From: Acetivibrio mesophilus
GTDB taxonomy: Bacteria > Bacillota > Clostridia > Acetivibrionales > Acetivibrionaceae
Assembly: GCF_004102745.1 (NCBI RefSeq)
Contig: NZ_RLII01000001.1
Span: forward strand, 124,001-188,000
Direction: 5' to 3'
DNA: 64,000 nucleotides
In this document: piece by piece, positions 36,061 through 43,824 of the stretch
How positions within the stretch are numbered: position 1 is the first letter of the stretch
Layout: each line of letters starts with the position of its first letter
Notes under the pieces: generated by a model
Databases searched by the model: none
What the model was told of the DNA's origin: nothing
What the model saw: the letters and a program-made list of their open reading frames with translations, nothing else
Program-made: the position numbers and the translations under genes

Positions 36061-36689
36061 TGAAATTGTATAGACCCGATGAAATTGAAAAGAGAAGCTT
36101 TGAAATAATAACTCAGGAAATTGGAGATATTGAACTGGACGCGAAGGTTGCGCCTATTGTTAAGAGAGTAATTCATACTACTGCGGATTTTGATTATCTT
36201 CATAATCTTTGCTTTTCCGAAAATGTAATAAATATTGCGCTTGAAGCCATTAAGAAAGGGGTTGACATTGTAACAGACACCAAAATGGCTTTATCCGGTA
36301 TCAACAAGGCTGCTTTGGCAAAAGCCGGCGGCAAGGCATATTGCTATATGGCAGATGAAGATGTTGCAAGAAAGGCGAAAGAGCAAAATTCAACCCGTGC
36401 GAGTGTATCTATGGAAAAGGCGGCAGAATTGGACAAGCCTCTTATTTTTGCTATAGGCAATGCGCCCACAGCCCTTATCAAGCTGGATGAATTGATAAAA
36501 AGCAATAAAATAAAACCTGTTTTAATTATTGGTGTACCAGTAGGCTTTGTGAATGTCGTCGAGTCAAAGGAGCTTATTATGAAAAGCGGTGTTCCTTATA
36601 TCGTTGCAAGAGGGCGAAAAGGCGGCAGTAATGTGGCGGCGGCAATTGTAAATGCTCTCTTGTATATGGCATATCCACGTGAAAGCTAA
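36060..36689 (+). CDS. cbiC: CbiC, cobalt-precorrin-8 methylmutase
   Basis: The 209-residue protein moves the C-11 methyl to C-12, giving cobyrinate. YRPDEIEKRSFEIITQEIG, the catalytic His in VIHTTADFDYLHNLCFS and AIGNAPTALIKLDELI identify it. It is the last gene of the operon. The ring pathway is complete, but cobU, cobS, cobT and cobC for the lower ligand are absent and must lie elsewhere. ATG 36060 (behind GAGAGGGG) is preferred over TTG 36057. Confidence 0.96.
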   Translation: MKLYRPDEIEKRSFEIITQEIGDIELDAKVAPIVKRVIHTTADFDYLHNLCFSENVINIALEAIKKGVDIVTDTKMALSGINKAALAKAGGKAYCYMADEDVARKAKEQNSTRASVSMEKAAELDKPLIFAIGNAPTALIKLDELIKSNKIKPVLIIGVPVGFVNVVESKELIMKSGVPYIVARGRKGGSNVAAAIVNALLYMAYPRES

Positions 36690-36954
36690 AGTGTTAGGAG
36701 GAACTATGCAATGAAATAGACAAAACAGCTATTATTGGTGCATCAAAAGAAAGAACTAATTAAAAATCTATTAGTAAATATTGACTTTCAATTTATGGCA
36801 TAGTAAAACACCAAAAGATAATGTCACGTAGGCATTATTAGGGTACAAAAGAAAAATTTATTATTTGAAATAATAGCGGTCACGAAGACTGTTTCTTAGT
36901 GAAACTTTTTTTGTTGACCGCTTTTTATTTATATTAATTTTTGGAGGAAAGAAC
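36690..36954 (+). terminator. End of the B12 operon with a nested-hairpin terminator
   Basis: The arms AGCGGTCA (36875-36882) and TGACCGCT (36915-36922) enclose a second small hairpin GTTTCTTAGTGAAAC and are followed by TTTTATTTAT. The 185 bases before it hold an AGGAGG and a short open stretch (IDKTAIIGASKERTN) that may be the start of a lost gene. I see no intact gene. Confidence 0.8.
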
Positions 36955-37971
36955 ATGAAAAAAATTATTGCACTATTTACCATGATTTGTATTATGGCTA
37001 TACTTGCAGTAGGTTGCCAGAAAGCAGAAGTAAAACAAAACGAAGAAACTAAAAGCACAACAGTGAAGATTATCGACTCCAGAGGAAAAGAAGTTGAAGT
37101 AAACTATCCGGCTAAGAAAATCGTATGTCTGCTAAACAGTGGTTTGAATGACCTTTATATGCTTGGTGCGAAAGACCAGGTTATCGCAATAGACAAATGG
37201 ACATATGATACAAAGGATGTTTTTGAACTTACTGCGCAGATTGATGAAAGGGTAAAGAACAAGTCACTCCCCGCTATTGACAAAAACATTGAAGAAATCG
37301 TTGGGATGAACCCGGATGTGGTAGTCATGTGGGCCGGTCAGGAGGATGATATTAAAACTCTGGAGGACAAAGGGGTTAAGGTAGTAGGAATACAAGTGGA
37401 TAACTTTGAGCAGGTCTACACAAAGATGGAGATACTGGGCAAAATCTCAGGCAAAGAAAACAGAGCGGCAGAGATTATTGACTACACAAAAAAAGAACTT
37501 CAAAATATTAAAAATAAGATTAAAGCTATTGATGAATCAGAGAAGCCGTCATCCCTATTTGTATGGGGACCTTCAAAGCTAGACATCGCCGGAAGCAACA
37601 GCACCGGTGACAGTATTATAAAAATGAGTGGAGCGAAAAATTCTGCTGCCGATATAAATGAGGAACATATTGTTGCAAAAATGGAGCAGGTTGTTAACTG
37701 GAATCCTGACTTCATCATTATGTGGAATATCAAGGATTTGGATCCCGATGACTACTTCAAAGATGCACAGTGGAGCAATATAAATGCCATAAAAAACAAA
37801 GCAGTTGTTGAGCTGCCCCATCCATTCTATTGCGATCTTTGGACGGTTAAATATATATATTCGGTTAACATCATAGCAAAAACCCTTTACCCTGATTTGT
37901 TCAAGGATGCAGACATTGAGAAAACAAAAGCGGATATGCTGAAAAAGTTATATAACATCGATTTTAAATAG
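36955..37971 (+). CDS. BtuF/FecB-type substrate-binding lipoprotein
   Basis: A 338-residue lipoprotein with signal peptide and lipobox LAVGC (Cys 21), then a periplasmic-binding fold of the helical-backbone type: VKIIDSRGKEVEVNYPAKKIVCL, LNDLYMLGAKDQVIAID, NPDVVVMWAG. It captures a chelated ligand, either an iron chelate or a corrinoid, for an ABC importer. The position after the B12 operon favours corrinoid or cobalt/nickel complexes, but the ligand cannot be read from sequence. GGAGG at 36943-36947 precedes it. Its permease partner is broken. Confidence 0.88.
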   Translation: MKKIIALFTMICIMAILAVGCQKAEVKQNEETKSTTVKIIDSRGKEVEVNYPAKKIVCLLNSGLNDLYMLGAKDQVIAIDKWTYDTKDVFELTAQIDERVKNKSLPAIDKNIEEIVGMNPDVVVMWAGQEDDIKTLEDKGVKVVGIQVDNFEQVYTKMEILGKISGKENRAAEIIDYTKKELQNIKNKIKAIDESEKPSSLFVWGPSKLDIAGSNSTGDSIIKMSGAKNSAADINEEHIVAKMEQVVNWNPDFIIMWNIKDLDPDDYFKDAQWSNINAIKNKAVVELPHPFYCDLWTVKYIYSVNIIAKTLYPDLFKDADIEKTKADMLKKLYNIDFK

Positions 37972-38008
37972 AGTAAGATAAATAGAGCAAGGGATTAAGG
38001 AAATATTT

Positions 38009-38413
38009 ATGAAAAAAGACATAGAGAAATTAATATATTTCTTACCAATACCGGTTTTTTTAATTACTTTGTGCATTGGTTCCTATCACATACCAATTGC
38101 CAAGGTGATAGATTTAATGCTTTATAAAATAAGCGGATATACATTCTTTCATAGTGTAATTGACACAAACAGCCTGAATGTATTATTAGAGATAAGGTTA
38201 CCAAGGGTTATTCTTTCAATGCTTGTTGGAGCAAGTCTTTCGGTTTCGGGGACCTCCTTCCAGGCTGTATTGAAGAATCCCATTGTTGAGCCATATACCC
38301 TTGGCTTATCATCAGGGGCAGCTTTTGGAGCTGCCCTTGCGTTGTCATTTCTTAATATTCCGGTACAGATCAGTGCATTCATTTTCGCCATTATGGGTGT
38401 TGCGGTATGCTAA
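38009..38413 (+). pseudogene. Truncated FecCD-type ABC permease
   Basis: Only 134 of the usual roughly 330 residues remain: the first three or four helices, including the family motif LEIRLPRVILSMLVGASLSVSGTSFQAVLKNPIVEP and LGLSSGAAFGAALA. The frame ends at TAA 38411-38413 inside the left arm of an inverted repeat. The rest of the permease and the ATPase gene are missing, so the importer of the preceding lipoprotein is not functional from this locus. Confidence 0.85.
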
Positions 38414-38465
38414 ACTGGAAATTGTCTTGATACTGTTATCCGACATTTTCTAGTTTAGCATACCG
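38403..38465. repeat. Inverted repeat at the permease breakpoint
   Basis: CGGTATGCTAAACT (38403-38416) and its exact complement AGTTTAGCATACCG (38452-38465) surround 35 bases. Pairing extends a further few positions with one G-T. The repeat lies exactly where the permease reading frame ends and another gene fragment begins, so it is either the trace of a small mobile element or a deletion scar. Confidence 0.75.
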
Positions 38466-38533
38466 GTGAGCCTTTGCCGCATCTTATTGATAAGGTGGTT
38501 CAAAGTATTAAAGAAAGCATGAAGAGGTGCTAA
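38459..38533 (+). pseudogene. C-terminal remnant of an unidentified gene
   Basis: Right of the inverted repeat, an open frame reads HTGEPLPHLIDKVVQSIKES and ends at TAA 38531-38533, two bases before cooT. There is no start codon. It looks like the last 24 residues of a protein whose body was lost together with the permease end. I cannot name the family. Confidence 0.45.
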
Positions 38534-38534
38534 T

Positions 38535-38723
38535 ATGTGTGAAGCAAATGTTTATTTAATTGATGAGAAAGGTGAAGAAAAGCTGTTTCTTGAATCTGTT
38601 GACAAGATACTCCCAGAAGAAGAGAACTTGATATTGGAAAATATATTTGGACAAAGGAAGATAGTAAAAGCAAGGATTAAGGAAATGGAACTGGTAAATC
38701 ATAGAATTGTTTTGCAAAGATGA
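38535..38723 (+). CDS. cooT: CooT-type nickel-binding protein
   Basis: A 62-residue protein starting MCEANVYLID, with Cys2 (the nickel ligand in the studied CooT) and the family-typical IFGQRKIVKARIKEMELVNHR. CooT is a small beta-barrel dimer involved in nickel delivery to CO dehydrogenase, but many homologues sit in other contexts. AGAGGTG at 38522-38529 precedes it. Neighbouring fragments suggest that it once belonged to a longer metal-uptake operon. Confidence 0.85.
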   Translation: MCEANVYLIDEKGEEKLFLESVDKILPEEENLILENIFGQRKIVKARIKEMELVNHRIVLQR

Positions 38724-39105
38724 TTTACATGAGGCCATTTACGATAAAAAGACAAAATGCATGTGTATGTAAAATAATTCTTTGCTACAGTAAGAAGGGC
38801 AGAGTAAATACAAGAAATCTATGGGTTTGAAGTATCAGCCTAGATGGTAAGCAATATCACTGATAAAATGTTACCTGATATAGGAGAGTAGCATAAGGCC
38901 AATGGATGAGATTTATCCGATAGTATTTATTACGCTATTCATTCTCAATTGAATTTTACAAAAAAAGTGAAATTCTAATTACTGGCAGTGAAATTTGAAG
39001 GGCAATAATATTAACCAATAAAAATAAAGTGAGCAAGCTTTGACAAATTTCAACACAGCTCTTGGTATATAATAGTAAATATAATCAATATAAATAAAAT
39101 CGATA
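38724..39105. other. Gene-free stretch before the c-di-GMP riboswitch
   Basis: No gene is visible. TTGACA (39040-39045) and TATAAT (39068-39073) occur but are 22 bases apart, longer than a normal sigma-A spacer. The second, preceded by TTGG, may act alone as the -10 of the riboswitch transcript. Confidence 0.4.
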
Positions 39106-39184
39106 AAGGCAAACTTGTTGAAAGACAAGGACGCAAAGCCTCGGGTCTAAAGCGGTTTACCGCTATGATGGCCGGGTTGCCGGA
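39106..39184 (+). ncRNA. Cyclic di-GMP-I (GEMM-I) riboswitch 1
   Basis: The conserved elements are all present: GGCAAACTTG, the GAAA tetraloop of the first arm (TTGAAAGACAAGG), GACGCAAAGCCTCGGGTCTAA, the second hairpin AGCGGTTTACCGCT, and ATGATGGCCGGGTTGCC, where the receptor pairing closes. A 12-pair terminator hairpin follows at 39199-39230. It lies in the leader of the LytTR regulator gene. Confidence 0.95.
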
Positions 39185-39198
39185 ACTAAGCTGCTTTA

Positions 39199-39236
39199 GG
39201 CTCATTGGTGTTTTTTAACATCAGTGAGCCTTTATG
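39199..39236 (+). terminator. Terminator of c-di-GMP riboswitch 1
   Basis: GGCTCATTGGTG (39199-39210) pairs with CATCAGTGAGCC (39219-39230) around a TTTTTTAA loop. Only TTTATG follows, so the T-run is weak. It lies 15 bases after the aptamer and about 100 bases before the regulator gene, suiting a transcriptional switch. Confidence 0.7.
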
Positions 39237-39337
39237 TATACAACCTGAATTACTAATAGTGACGACTTCGAGCCATTATGACTATGATTTACCGGAAAGG
39301 TGTTTGCAGGTTTGCCAAGGAATCCAGAAAGGAAGTG

Positions 39338-40084
39338 GTGAGTTTGTTACCGGTTAAAGTTGTAATGGCTGATGATGAACATGGAGTAATGCTGATACTC
39401 TGCTCGATTCTTAGTAAGCTTGAAGGGGCTCTGGTTATAGGAACAGCAGATAATGCTAAAGATGCAATAGCACTTGTAAGAGAGCATAACCCGGATTTAG
39501 CTTTCCTGGATATTGAGATGCCTGATATGAAAGGGATAGAGTTAGCTGAAAAGCTGAGAGATATAAAACCGGATATAGCAATAGTCTTTATAACCGCACA
39601 TCATGAATACTCTCTTGATGCATTCAAACTGTATGCATCCGATTATATATTAAAGCCAATTGATGAGGATAGAGTAAAATCTACTTTCCGGCGCATATAT
39701 AAGATGCTGGAATTATCAAAAAAGAGTGATACTTCCCATAATACAGAGACCTGCAGAATTTCAATAAATCTGGGCAATGAACGAGTCTTTATAAAGCTGG
39801 ATGAGATATTTTATATAGAAAAGTCTGGACGTCATACCCTTATCTCCTGTACCAACGGGAAATTTAAAACCCGACAAACCCTGCAGGAACTGGAGAAGTA
39901 CTTAGGAAAGATGTTCTTTCGTTCTCATAAATCTTTCATTATAAACACCGATCGGATTGAAAAGATAGTCTCTTTTCCCAATTCATCGTATTATGAGGTA
40001 AAATTCAATAATTGTGAAGACAAGGCTTTACTTAGCCGTGATCGTATGTCTGAGCTAATGATGTATTCTGACTATAATGTTTAA
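39338..40084 (+). CDS. LytTR-type response regulator (AgrA/LytR-like)
   Basis: The protein has about 248 residues. A receiver domain (about 5-120) carries the phospho-acceptor Asp in LAFLDIEMPDMKG and Lys in YILKPIDEDRV. A LytTR DNA-binding domain (about 145-245) contains FYIEKSGRHTLISC and FFRSHKSFIINTDRIEKI. Such regulators act with AgrC-type kinases in peptide sensing. Start assumed at GTG 39338 behind AAAGGAAG; an ATG at 39278 is open but less conserved. A c-di-GMP riboswitch lies in its leader. The sensor kinase follows 12 bases later. Confidence 0.9.
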   Translation: MSLLPVKVVMADDEHGVMLILCSILSKLEGALVIGTADNAKDAIALVREHNPDLAFLDIEMPDMKGIELAEKLRDIKPDIAIVFITAHHEYSLDAFKLYASDYILKPIDEDRVKSTFRRIYKMLELSKKSDTSHNTETCRISINLGNERVFIKLDEIFYIEKSGRHTLISCTNGKFKTRQTLQELEKYLGKMFFRSHKSFIINTDRIEKIVSFPNSSYYEVKFNNCEDKALLSRDRMSELMMYSDYNV

Positions 40085-40096
40085 GGGGGTATTGCG

Positions 40097-41455
40097 ATGG
40101 ATGTTATGCCGTTAATCCCCTTTTTAGGTGTGTCTGTTCCTGAAAGCCTGGTTTTGTATTATATGGTACTGGCATTAACGAAGAAAAAGGAGTCACCGTT
40201 TGTAGTAATGATCCTTTCCCTGCTGACTTCGATATTCTCATTCAGTATTCGGACAATGCCGGTACGATTTGGTATCCATACCATATCACAAGTAGCACTC
40301 ATGACCATATTTTTGAACCTCTTTTTCCGATTGCCCTGGCATACTTCAGCAGTTGTAATGGTACTTTCAAGTGTGCTCTTGGGATTGGCGGAGGGAATCT
40401 CCGTTCCTCTTCTGGCTTGGATTTTTAAATTAAAACTTGAACAAATCATCTCTGATCCTTTGCTAAGATTATTTTTTACTTTGCCACACTTGATTTTACT
40501 TTCAGTATTAGCGTATATCATCAGCAAACGAGGATGGCGATTACCGTTAATATCAGAAAAATTGGAAATAAAAAATGTGTCTGACAAAAGAACAACAAAG
40601 CAATCCATTAGGCAAAATTGTCTTTTGGCATTATGCCTGGTACAAGCTTTAATGCTTGTTTTATTAAATCTTAGTTTTCATGCTTACAATTCGGGTGTTT
40701 ATCCCAGTTTTACACTTAAAACGCTAGTAGAAGTTGGTAGCCTTGTTTTATTGGTTTCTGTTTTAGCTACGATATTTGTATCCGGATATCTGTTAAAAGT
40801 TATAGAACACGACGCAAAACTGGAAACAGAAATTCATTATGCCAGAGAGAGACACAATTTACATTTGCGTTTGCAGGTTGAACGTCATGATTTTTACAAC
40901 CATCTTACTGCTATTTATGGATATATTAAGGCTTGTCATTTCGACCAGGCAGAAACCTATATCGAAAATTTGTATCATACTGTCAGTCGTATAGGAAGCC
41001 TCTTGAAAATTGAACCTCCGGAATTAGCGGCTATTATAAGTACAAAATATGAGGAAGCAAAAATTAACGGAATCAAATTCTATTGGCATGTAAAAATACA
41101 TGACGGTTCACTTCCGCTTTCGTCGGAGGATCTCACTCATTTAACAGGTAACCTTCTGGATAATGCTTTAGATGCAGTAAAATCGAATGGTTCCCCACGA
41201 ATAGACCTAGTCCTAATATGCAACAAGCTAGGTTTGGAATTAAAGGTATCCAATAACGGCACCCCCATCCCTCAAAATGTAAGGCAAAATATTTTTACTG
41301 CCGGATATACGACTAAAAGCATTAAACAGCATAGCGGTCTTGGACTATATATAATTAAGCAAATTATAGATCGTTATGACGGTCAATTACAGTTGAGAGA
41401 GCCAGAAGACTATACCGGTGTAGAATTTATGATTTATATTCCTTGGAATAGATAG
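40097..41455 (+). CDS. AgrC-like sensor histidine kinase (GHKL, Spo0B-type helix pair)
   Basis: The 452-residue protein has six or seven transmembrane helices in residues 1-250 without a clear extracellular domain, as in peptide-sensing AgrC kinases. The His-containing helix RHDFYNHLTAIYGYIKACH (about residue 272) is followed by the ATPase boxes NLLDNALDAV, NNGTPIP and HSGLGLYIIKQIIDRY. It probably senses a cyclic peptide and phosphorylates the upstream LytTR regulator. The nearest agrBD pair is 10.5 kb downstream. AAGGGGG at 40083-40089 precedes the ATG. Confidence 0.9.
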   Translation: MDVMPLIPFLGVSVPESLVLYYMVLALTKKKESPFVVMILSLLTSIFSFSIRTMPVRFGIHTISQVALMTIFLNLFFRLPWHTSAVVMVLSSVLLGLAEGISVPLLAWIFKLKLEQIISDPLLRLFFTLPHLILLSVLAYIISKRGWRLPLISEKLEIKNVSDKRTTKQSIRQNCLLALCLVQALMLVLLNLSFHAYNSGVYPSFTLKTLVEVGSLVLLVSVLATIFVSGYLLKVIEHDAKLETEIHYARERHNLHLRLQVERHDFYNHLTAIYGYIKACHFDQAETYIENLYHTVSRIGSLLKIEPPELAAIISTKYEEAKINGIKFYWHVKIHDGSLPLSSEDLTHLTGNLLDNALDAVKSNGSPRIDLVLICNKLGLELKVSNNGTPIPQNVRQNIFTAGYTTKSIKQHSGLGLYIIKQIIDRYDGQLQLREPEDYTGVEFMIYIPWNR

Positions 41456-41495
41456 GTGCGATAATTAGATTTCAATATAATTTTCCGGTCTCATA

Positions 41496-41545
41496 TTGAC
41501 ACTCTTCGATTTGACGCATATAATGATCATATCGATATTTATAGA
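41496..41545 (+). promoter_or_regulatory. Sigma-A promoter with ArsR-type operator for the hgcAB operon
   Basis: Consensus TTGACA (41496-41501) and TATAAT (41519-41524) are exactly 17 bases apart. AT-rich dyads TGATCA and ATATCGATAT follow directly (41524-41540), overlapping the start site, the usual place of an ArsR operator. The promoter is consensus-perfect, so the operon should be strongly expressed when ArsR is released. Confidence 0.8.
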
Positions 41546-41559
41546 TTTGAGGTGCCGAT

Positions 41560-41895
41560 ATGGAAGACTATTTGGAATATGCTAAAGTATTCAAGGCGCT
41601 GGGGGATCCTAAGAGGGCCATGATAGTGGATATGCTCTCCTGTGGTGAGCTTTGCGCTTGTATGATTTTAGAGAAATTCGATATGTCCCAATCCACGCTG
41701 TCTCACCACATGAAGCTCCTGTGTGAATGTGGGCTGGTCAAGGGCAGAGAACAAGGTAAATGGACGTATTACTCACTAGACACAGATGCTATCAGTAGAA
41801 TAAAGCAATTTCTCTGTAAAATTACCTCCGAAAAAGAAAATTGCATCTGCAAAGAAGATACAGTCTGTTGTAAAGGATGTGATACGAATGAGTAA
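41560..41895 (+). CDS. ArsR-family metalloregulator
   Basis: A 111-residue winged-helix repressor with the metal motif ELCACMILEKF in the sensor helix (Cys32, Cys34), recognition helix MSQSTLSHHMKLL and an unusually Cys-rich tail (Cys86, 95, 97, 103, 104, 107). It should bind arsenite or related thiophilic metals and leave its operator on binding. GAGGTG at 41549-41554. Its end overlaps hgcA by 8 bases, so both are translated from one message: this repressor controls mercury-methylation genes. Confidence 0.95.
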   Translation: MEDYLEYAKVFKALGDPKRAMIVDMLSCGELCACMILEKFDMSQSTLSHHMKLLCECGLVKGREQGKWTYYSLDTDAISRIKQFLCKITSEKENCICKEDTVCCKGCDTNE

Positions 41896-42976
41896 TGAGA
41901 AGTCCTGTTGCTGCTCGGCTAGTAGTTGTTGCAACACGAAATCCATCACACCATATGATAAAAATGATAAATGGGTAACCGGTGAAATCTTTACTCTTAA
42001 AGGCAGCGTGCCTGTGGTTTCAACAAATCTTCACTTTAAAGACATATTCGGAGCATGGAAAGTGCGCTGGGGTATCGGCAGGATGAATTATAAGATCAGT
42101 CCTGGGCTTTATGCTGTTGGTAAGCCTGATCATACGTCCCCTGTGTTGGTAAGTGCGAACTATAAGCTGACATTTGATGTATTAAGGAAAGAGTTATCAG
42201 GCTTGAATTGTTGGATTTTGATACTTGATACTAAGGGTATCAATGTTTGGTGTGCCGCTGGTAAAGGTACATTCGGAACTGATGAACTGGTAAACCGCAT
42301 ATCGAAAACTGGGCTGTCTGAAATAGTATCGCACAGGAAATTGGTGCTACCTCAGTTGGGTGCGCCCGGTGTGAGCGCCCATGAAGTGACAAAACAAACC
42401 GGATTTTCTGTAGTTTACGGACCTGTAAGGGCGAAGGATATAAAGGCATTTCTCGATTCAGACTTCAAAGCCACAGAAGAAATGCGTACCGTGAAATTTA
42501 CGATGTGGGACCGATTGGTTCTCACTCCAATTGAACTGGCGGCCGCCGCAAAGCTTTCATTGGTGGTTTTTGGCATATTGTTTCTCCTAAACCTGTTTGC
42601 TGCAAGACCTTTCGGGCTTGCGGATTTCATTGCCTATGCGGGTGCTGTGATAACGGGAACTGTCATAACGCCTTTGCTCCTTCCCGTGATTCCCGGCAGG
42701 GCCTTCTCATGGAAGGGCTGGTTGCTGGGGTTGATATGGGCTTTGGGATTTATATGGTATAGCGGCTGGTTTGTTCCCGAATCCTTGCTTCTTGCCATAG
42801 GGTATTTGCTGGTATTGCCATCATTTTCGGCTTATTTGGCAATGAATTTCACAGGCTCATCAACATATACATCCTTTTCCGGTGTTATCAAAGAAATGAA
42901 AATAGCTGTGCCGCTTATTACTATTTCATTAATAGTAGGGATTGTATTGTTGCTGATAAATAGTATCTGTGTATAA
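41888..42976 (+). CDS. hgcA: HgcA, corrinoid protein for mercury methylation
   Basis: From ATG 41888 the protein has 362 residues. A soluble corrinoid-binding domain (about 30-205) contains the diagnostic cap-helix motif NVWCAAGKGTFGTDELV, with the Co-ligating Cys at residue 122. A membrane domain of five helices (about 215-360) follows. HgcA passes a methyl group from a corrinoid to Hg(II). The first 20 residues are Cys/Ser-rich (CCCSASSCC), a possible extra thiol site. It lies between arsR and hgcB and shows no damage, so the host is a predicted mercury methylator. Confidence 0.97.
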   Translation: MSNEKSCCCSASSCCNTKSITPYDKNDKWVTGEIFTLKGSVPVVSTNLHFKDIFGAWKVRWGIGRMNYKISPGLYAVGKPDHTSPVLVSANYKLTFDVLRKELSGLNCWILILDTKGINVWCAAGKGTFGTDELVNRISKTGLSEIVSHRKLVLPQLGAPGVSAHEVTKQTGFSVVYGPVRAKDIKAFLDSDFKATEEMRTVKFTMWDRLVLTPIELAAAAKLSLVVFGILFLLNLFAARPFGLADFIAYAGAVITGTVITPLLLPVIPGRAFSWKGWLLGLIWALGFIWYSGWFVPESLLLAIGYLLVLPSFSAYLAMNFTGSSTYTSFSGVIKEMKIAVPLITISLIVGIVLLLINSICV

Positions 42977-42987
42977 AGGAGGACGCT

Positions 42988-43281
42988 ATGAAACATAGAT
43001 ATTTGAAAAATGTTGCAACGCTTCGCTTGTCTGCTGAAAAATGTATAGGCTGCGGAAGATGTACGGAAGTTTGTCCTCATGGGGTTTTCAGCGTCAATGA
43101 AAATAAAGCAAAGATTAAAGATAAAGACCGTTGTATGGAGTGTGGCGCTTGCTCGAAAAATTGTCCCACAAATGCTATCGCTGTTGACTCTGGAGTGGGA
43201 TGCGCCGCAGCTGTGATTATAGGTTGGCTAAAAGGAAGTGAGCCAAGCTGTGATTGTTCAGACAGTGAGGGATGTTGCTAA
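42988..43281 (+). CDS. hgcB: HgcB, ferredoxin partner of HgcA
   Basis: A 97-residue protein with two [4Fe-4S] motifs (CIGCGRCTEVCP, Cys19/22/25/29; CMECGACSKNCP, Cys49/52/55/59). The HgcB-specific Cys72 is in SGVGCAAAVI and the terminal Cys pair is at 96-97, with two further Cys at 88 and 90. HgcB reduces the HgcA corrinoid and is thought to handle Hg(II) through its C-terminal thiols. AAAGGAGG precedes the ATG, 11 bases after hgcA. Confidence 0.97.
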   Translation: MKHRYLKNVATLRLSAEKCIGCGRCTEVCPHGVFSVNENKAKIKDKDRCMECGACSKNCPTNAIAVDSGVGCAAAVIIGWLKGSEPSCDCSDSEGCC

Positions 43282-43292
43282 AATGGAGTGTG

Positions 43293-43703
43293 ATGGTTAT
43301 GGGTAATAAACCCAAGGTCGCATTTATTTGTGTTCATAATTCTTGTCGAAGCCAGATAGCTGAGGCACTTGGTAAGCATCTTGCAGGAGATATATTTGAA
43401 AGCTACTCTGCTGGTACAGAAACAAAACCCAGAATTAATCAGGATGCTGTACGTCTAATGAAAGAGCTATATGATATAGATATGGAGAAAACCCAACATT
43501 CAAAGCTGCTTGATGATATCCCTCCGGTAGATATTGTTATTACAATGGGGTGCAATGTGAAATGCCCTTATCTTCCCTGCAAACACAGGGAAGATTGGGG
43601 ACTGGATGATCCCACAGGTAAAGGTGATGAGGAATTTAAAAAAGTAATCTCAACAATAGAAACAAAAGTAAAGGAGCTAAAAGGCAGACTAAAGCGTAAA
43701 TAA
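43293..43703 (+). CDS. arsC: ArsC, arsenate reductase (low-molecular-weight phosphatase type)
   Basis: A 136-residue protein (from ATG 43293) with the phosphatase loop CVHNSCRSQIAEAL, a redox pair MGCNVKCPYLPCKHREDWGL and the DP motif LDDPTGKGDEEF. It reduces arsenate to arsenite using thioredoxin-type thiols. GGAG is at 43285-43288. It directly follows hgcB and precedes a terminator, completing an arsR-hgcA-hgcB-arsC operon. No arsenite exporter gene lies in the window. Confidence 0.93.
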   Translation: MVMGNKPKVAFICVHNSCRSQIAEALGKHLAGDIFESYSAGTETKPRINQDAVRLMKELYDIDMEKTQHSKLLDDIPPVDIVITMGCNVKCPYLPCKHREDWGLDDPTGKGDEEFKKVISTIETKVKELKGRLKRK

Positions 43704-43787
43704 TTATATCACCAATTCCAAATCAAGTAGTTTTTACGATGGCTATATTACGCAGTGTAAGGTAAATTTAAGATTGGGCAATGATGA

Positions 43788-43824
43788 GAGGATGTCGGGA
43801 TAGGCTGGCATTCTCTTTTTATTT
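43788..43824 (+). terminator. Terminator of the arsR-hgcAB-arsC operon
   Basis: GAGGATGTC (43788-43796) pairs with GGCATTCTC (43807-43815) with two wobbles and is followed by TTTTTATTT. It lies 85 bases after arsC. Confidence 0.8.

Noticed and set aside
39040-39073. TTGACA and TATAAT before riboswitch 1 as a standard promoter
   Set aside because: The spacing is 22 bases instead of about 17, so I do not list it as a supported sigma-A promoter.
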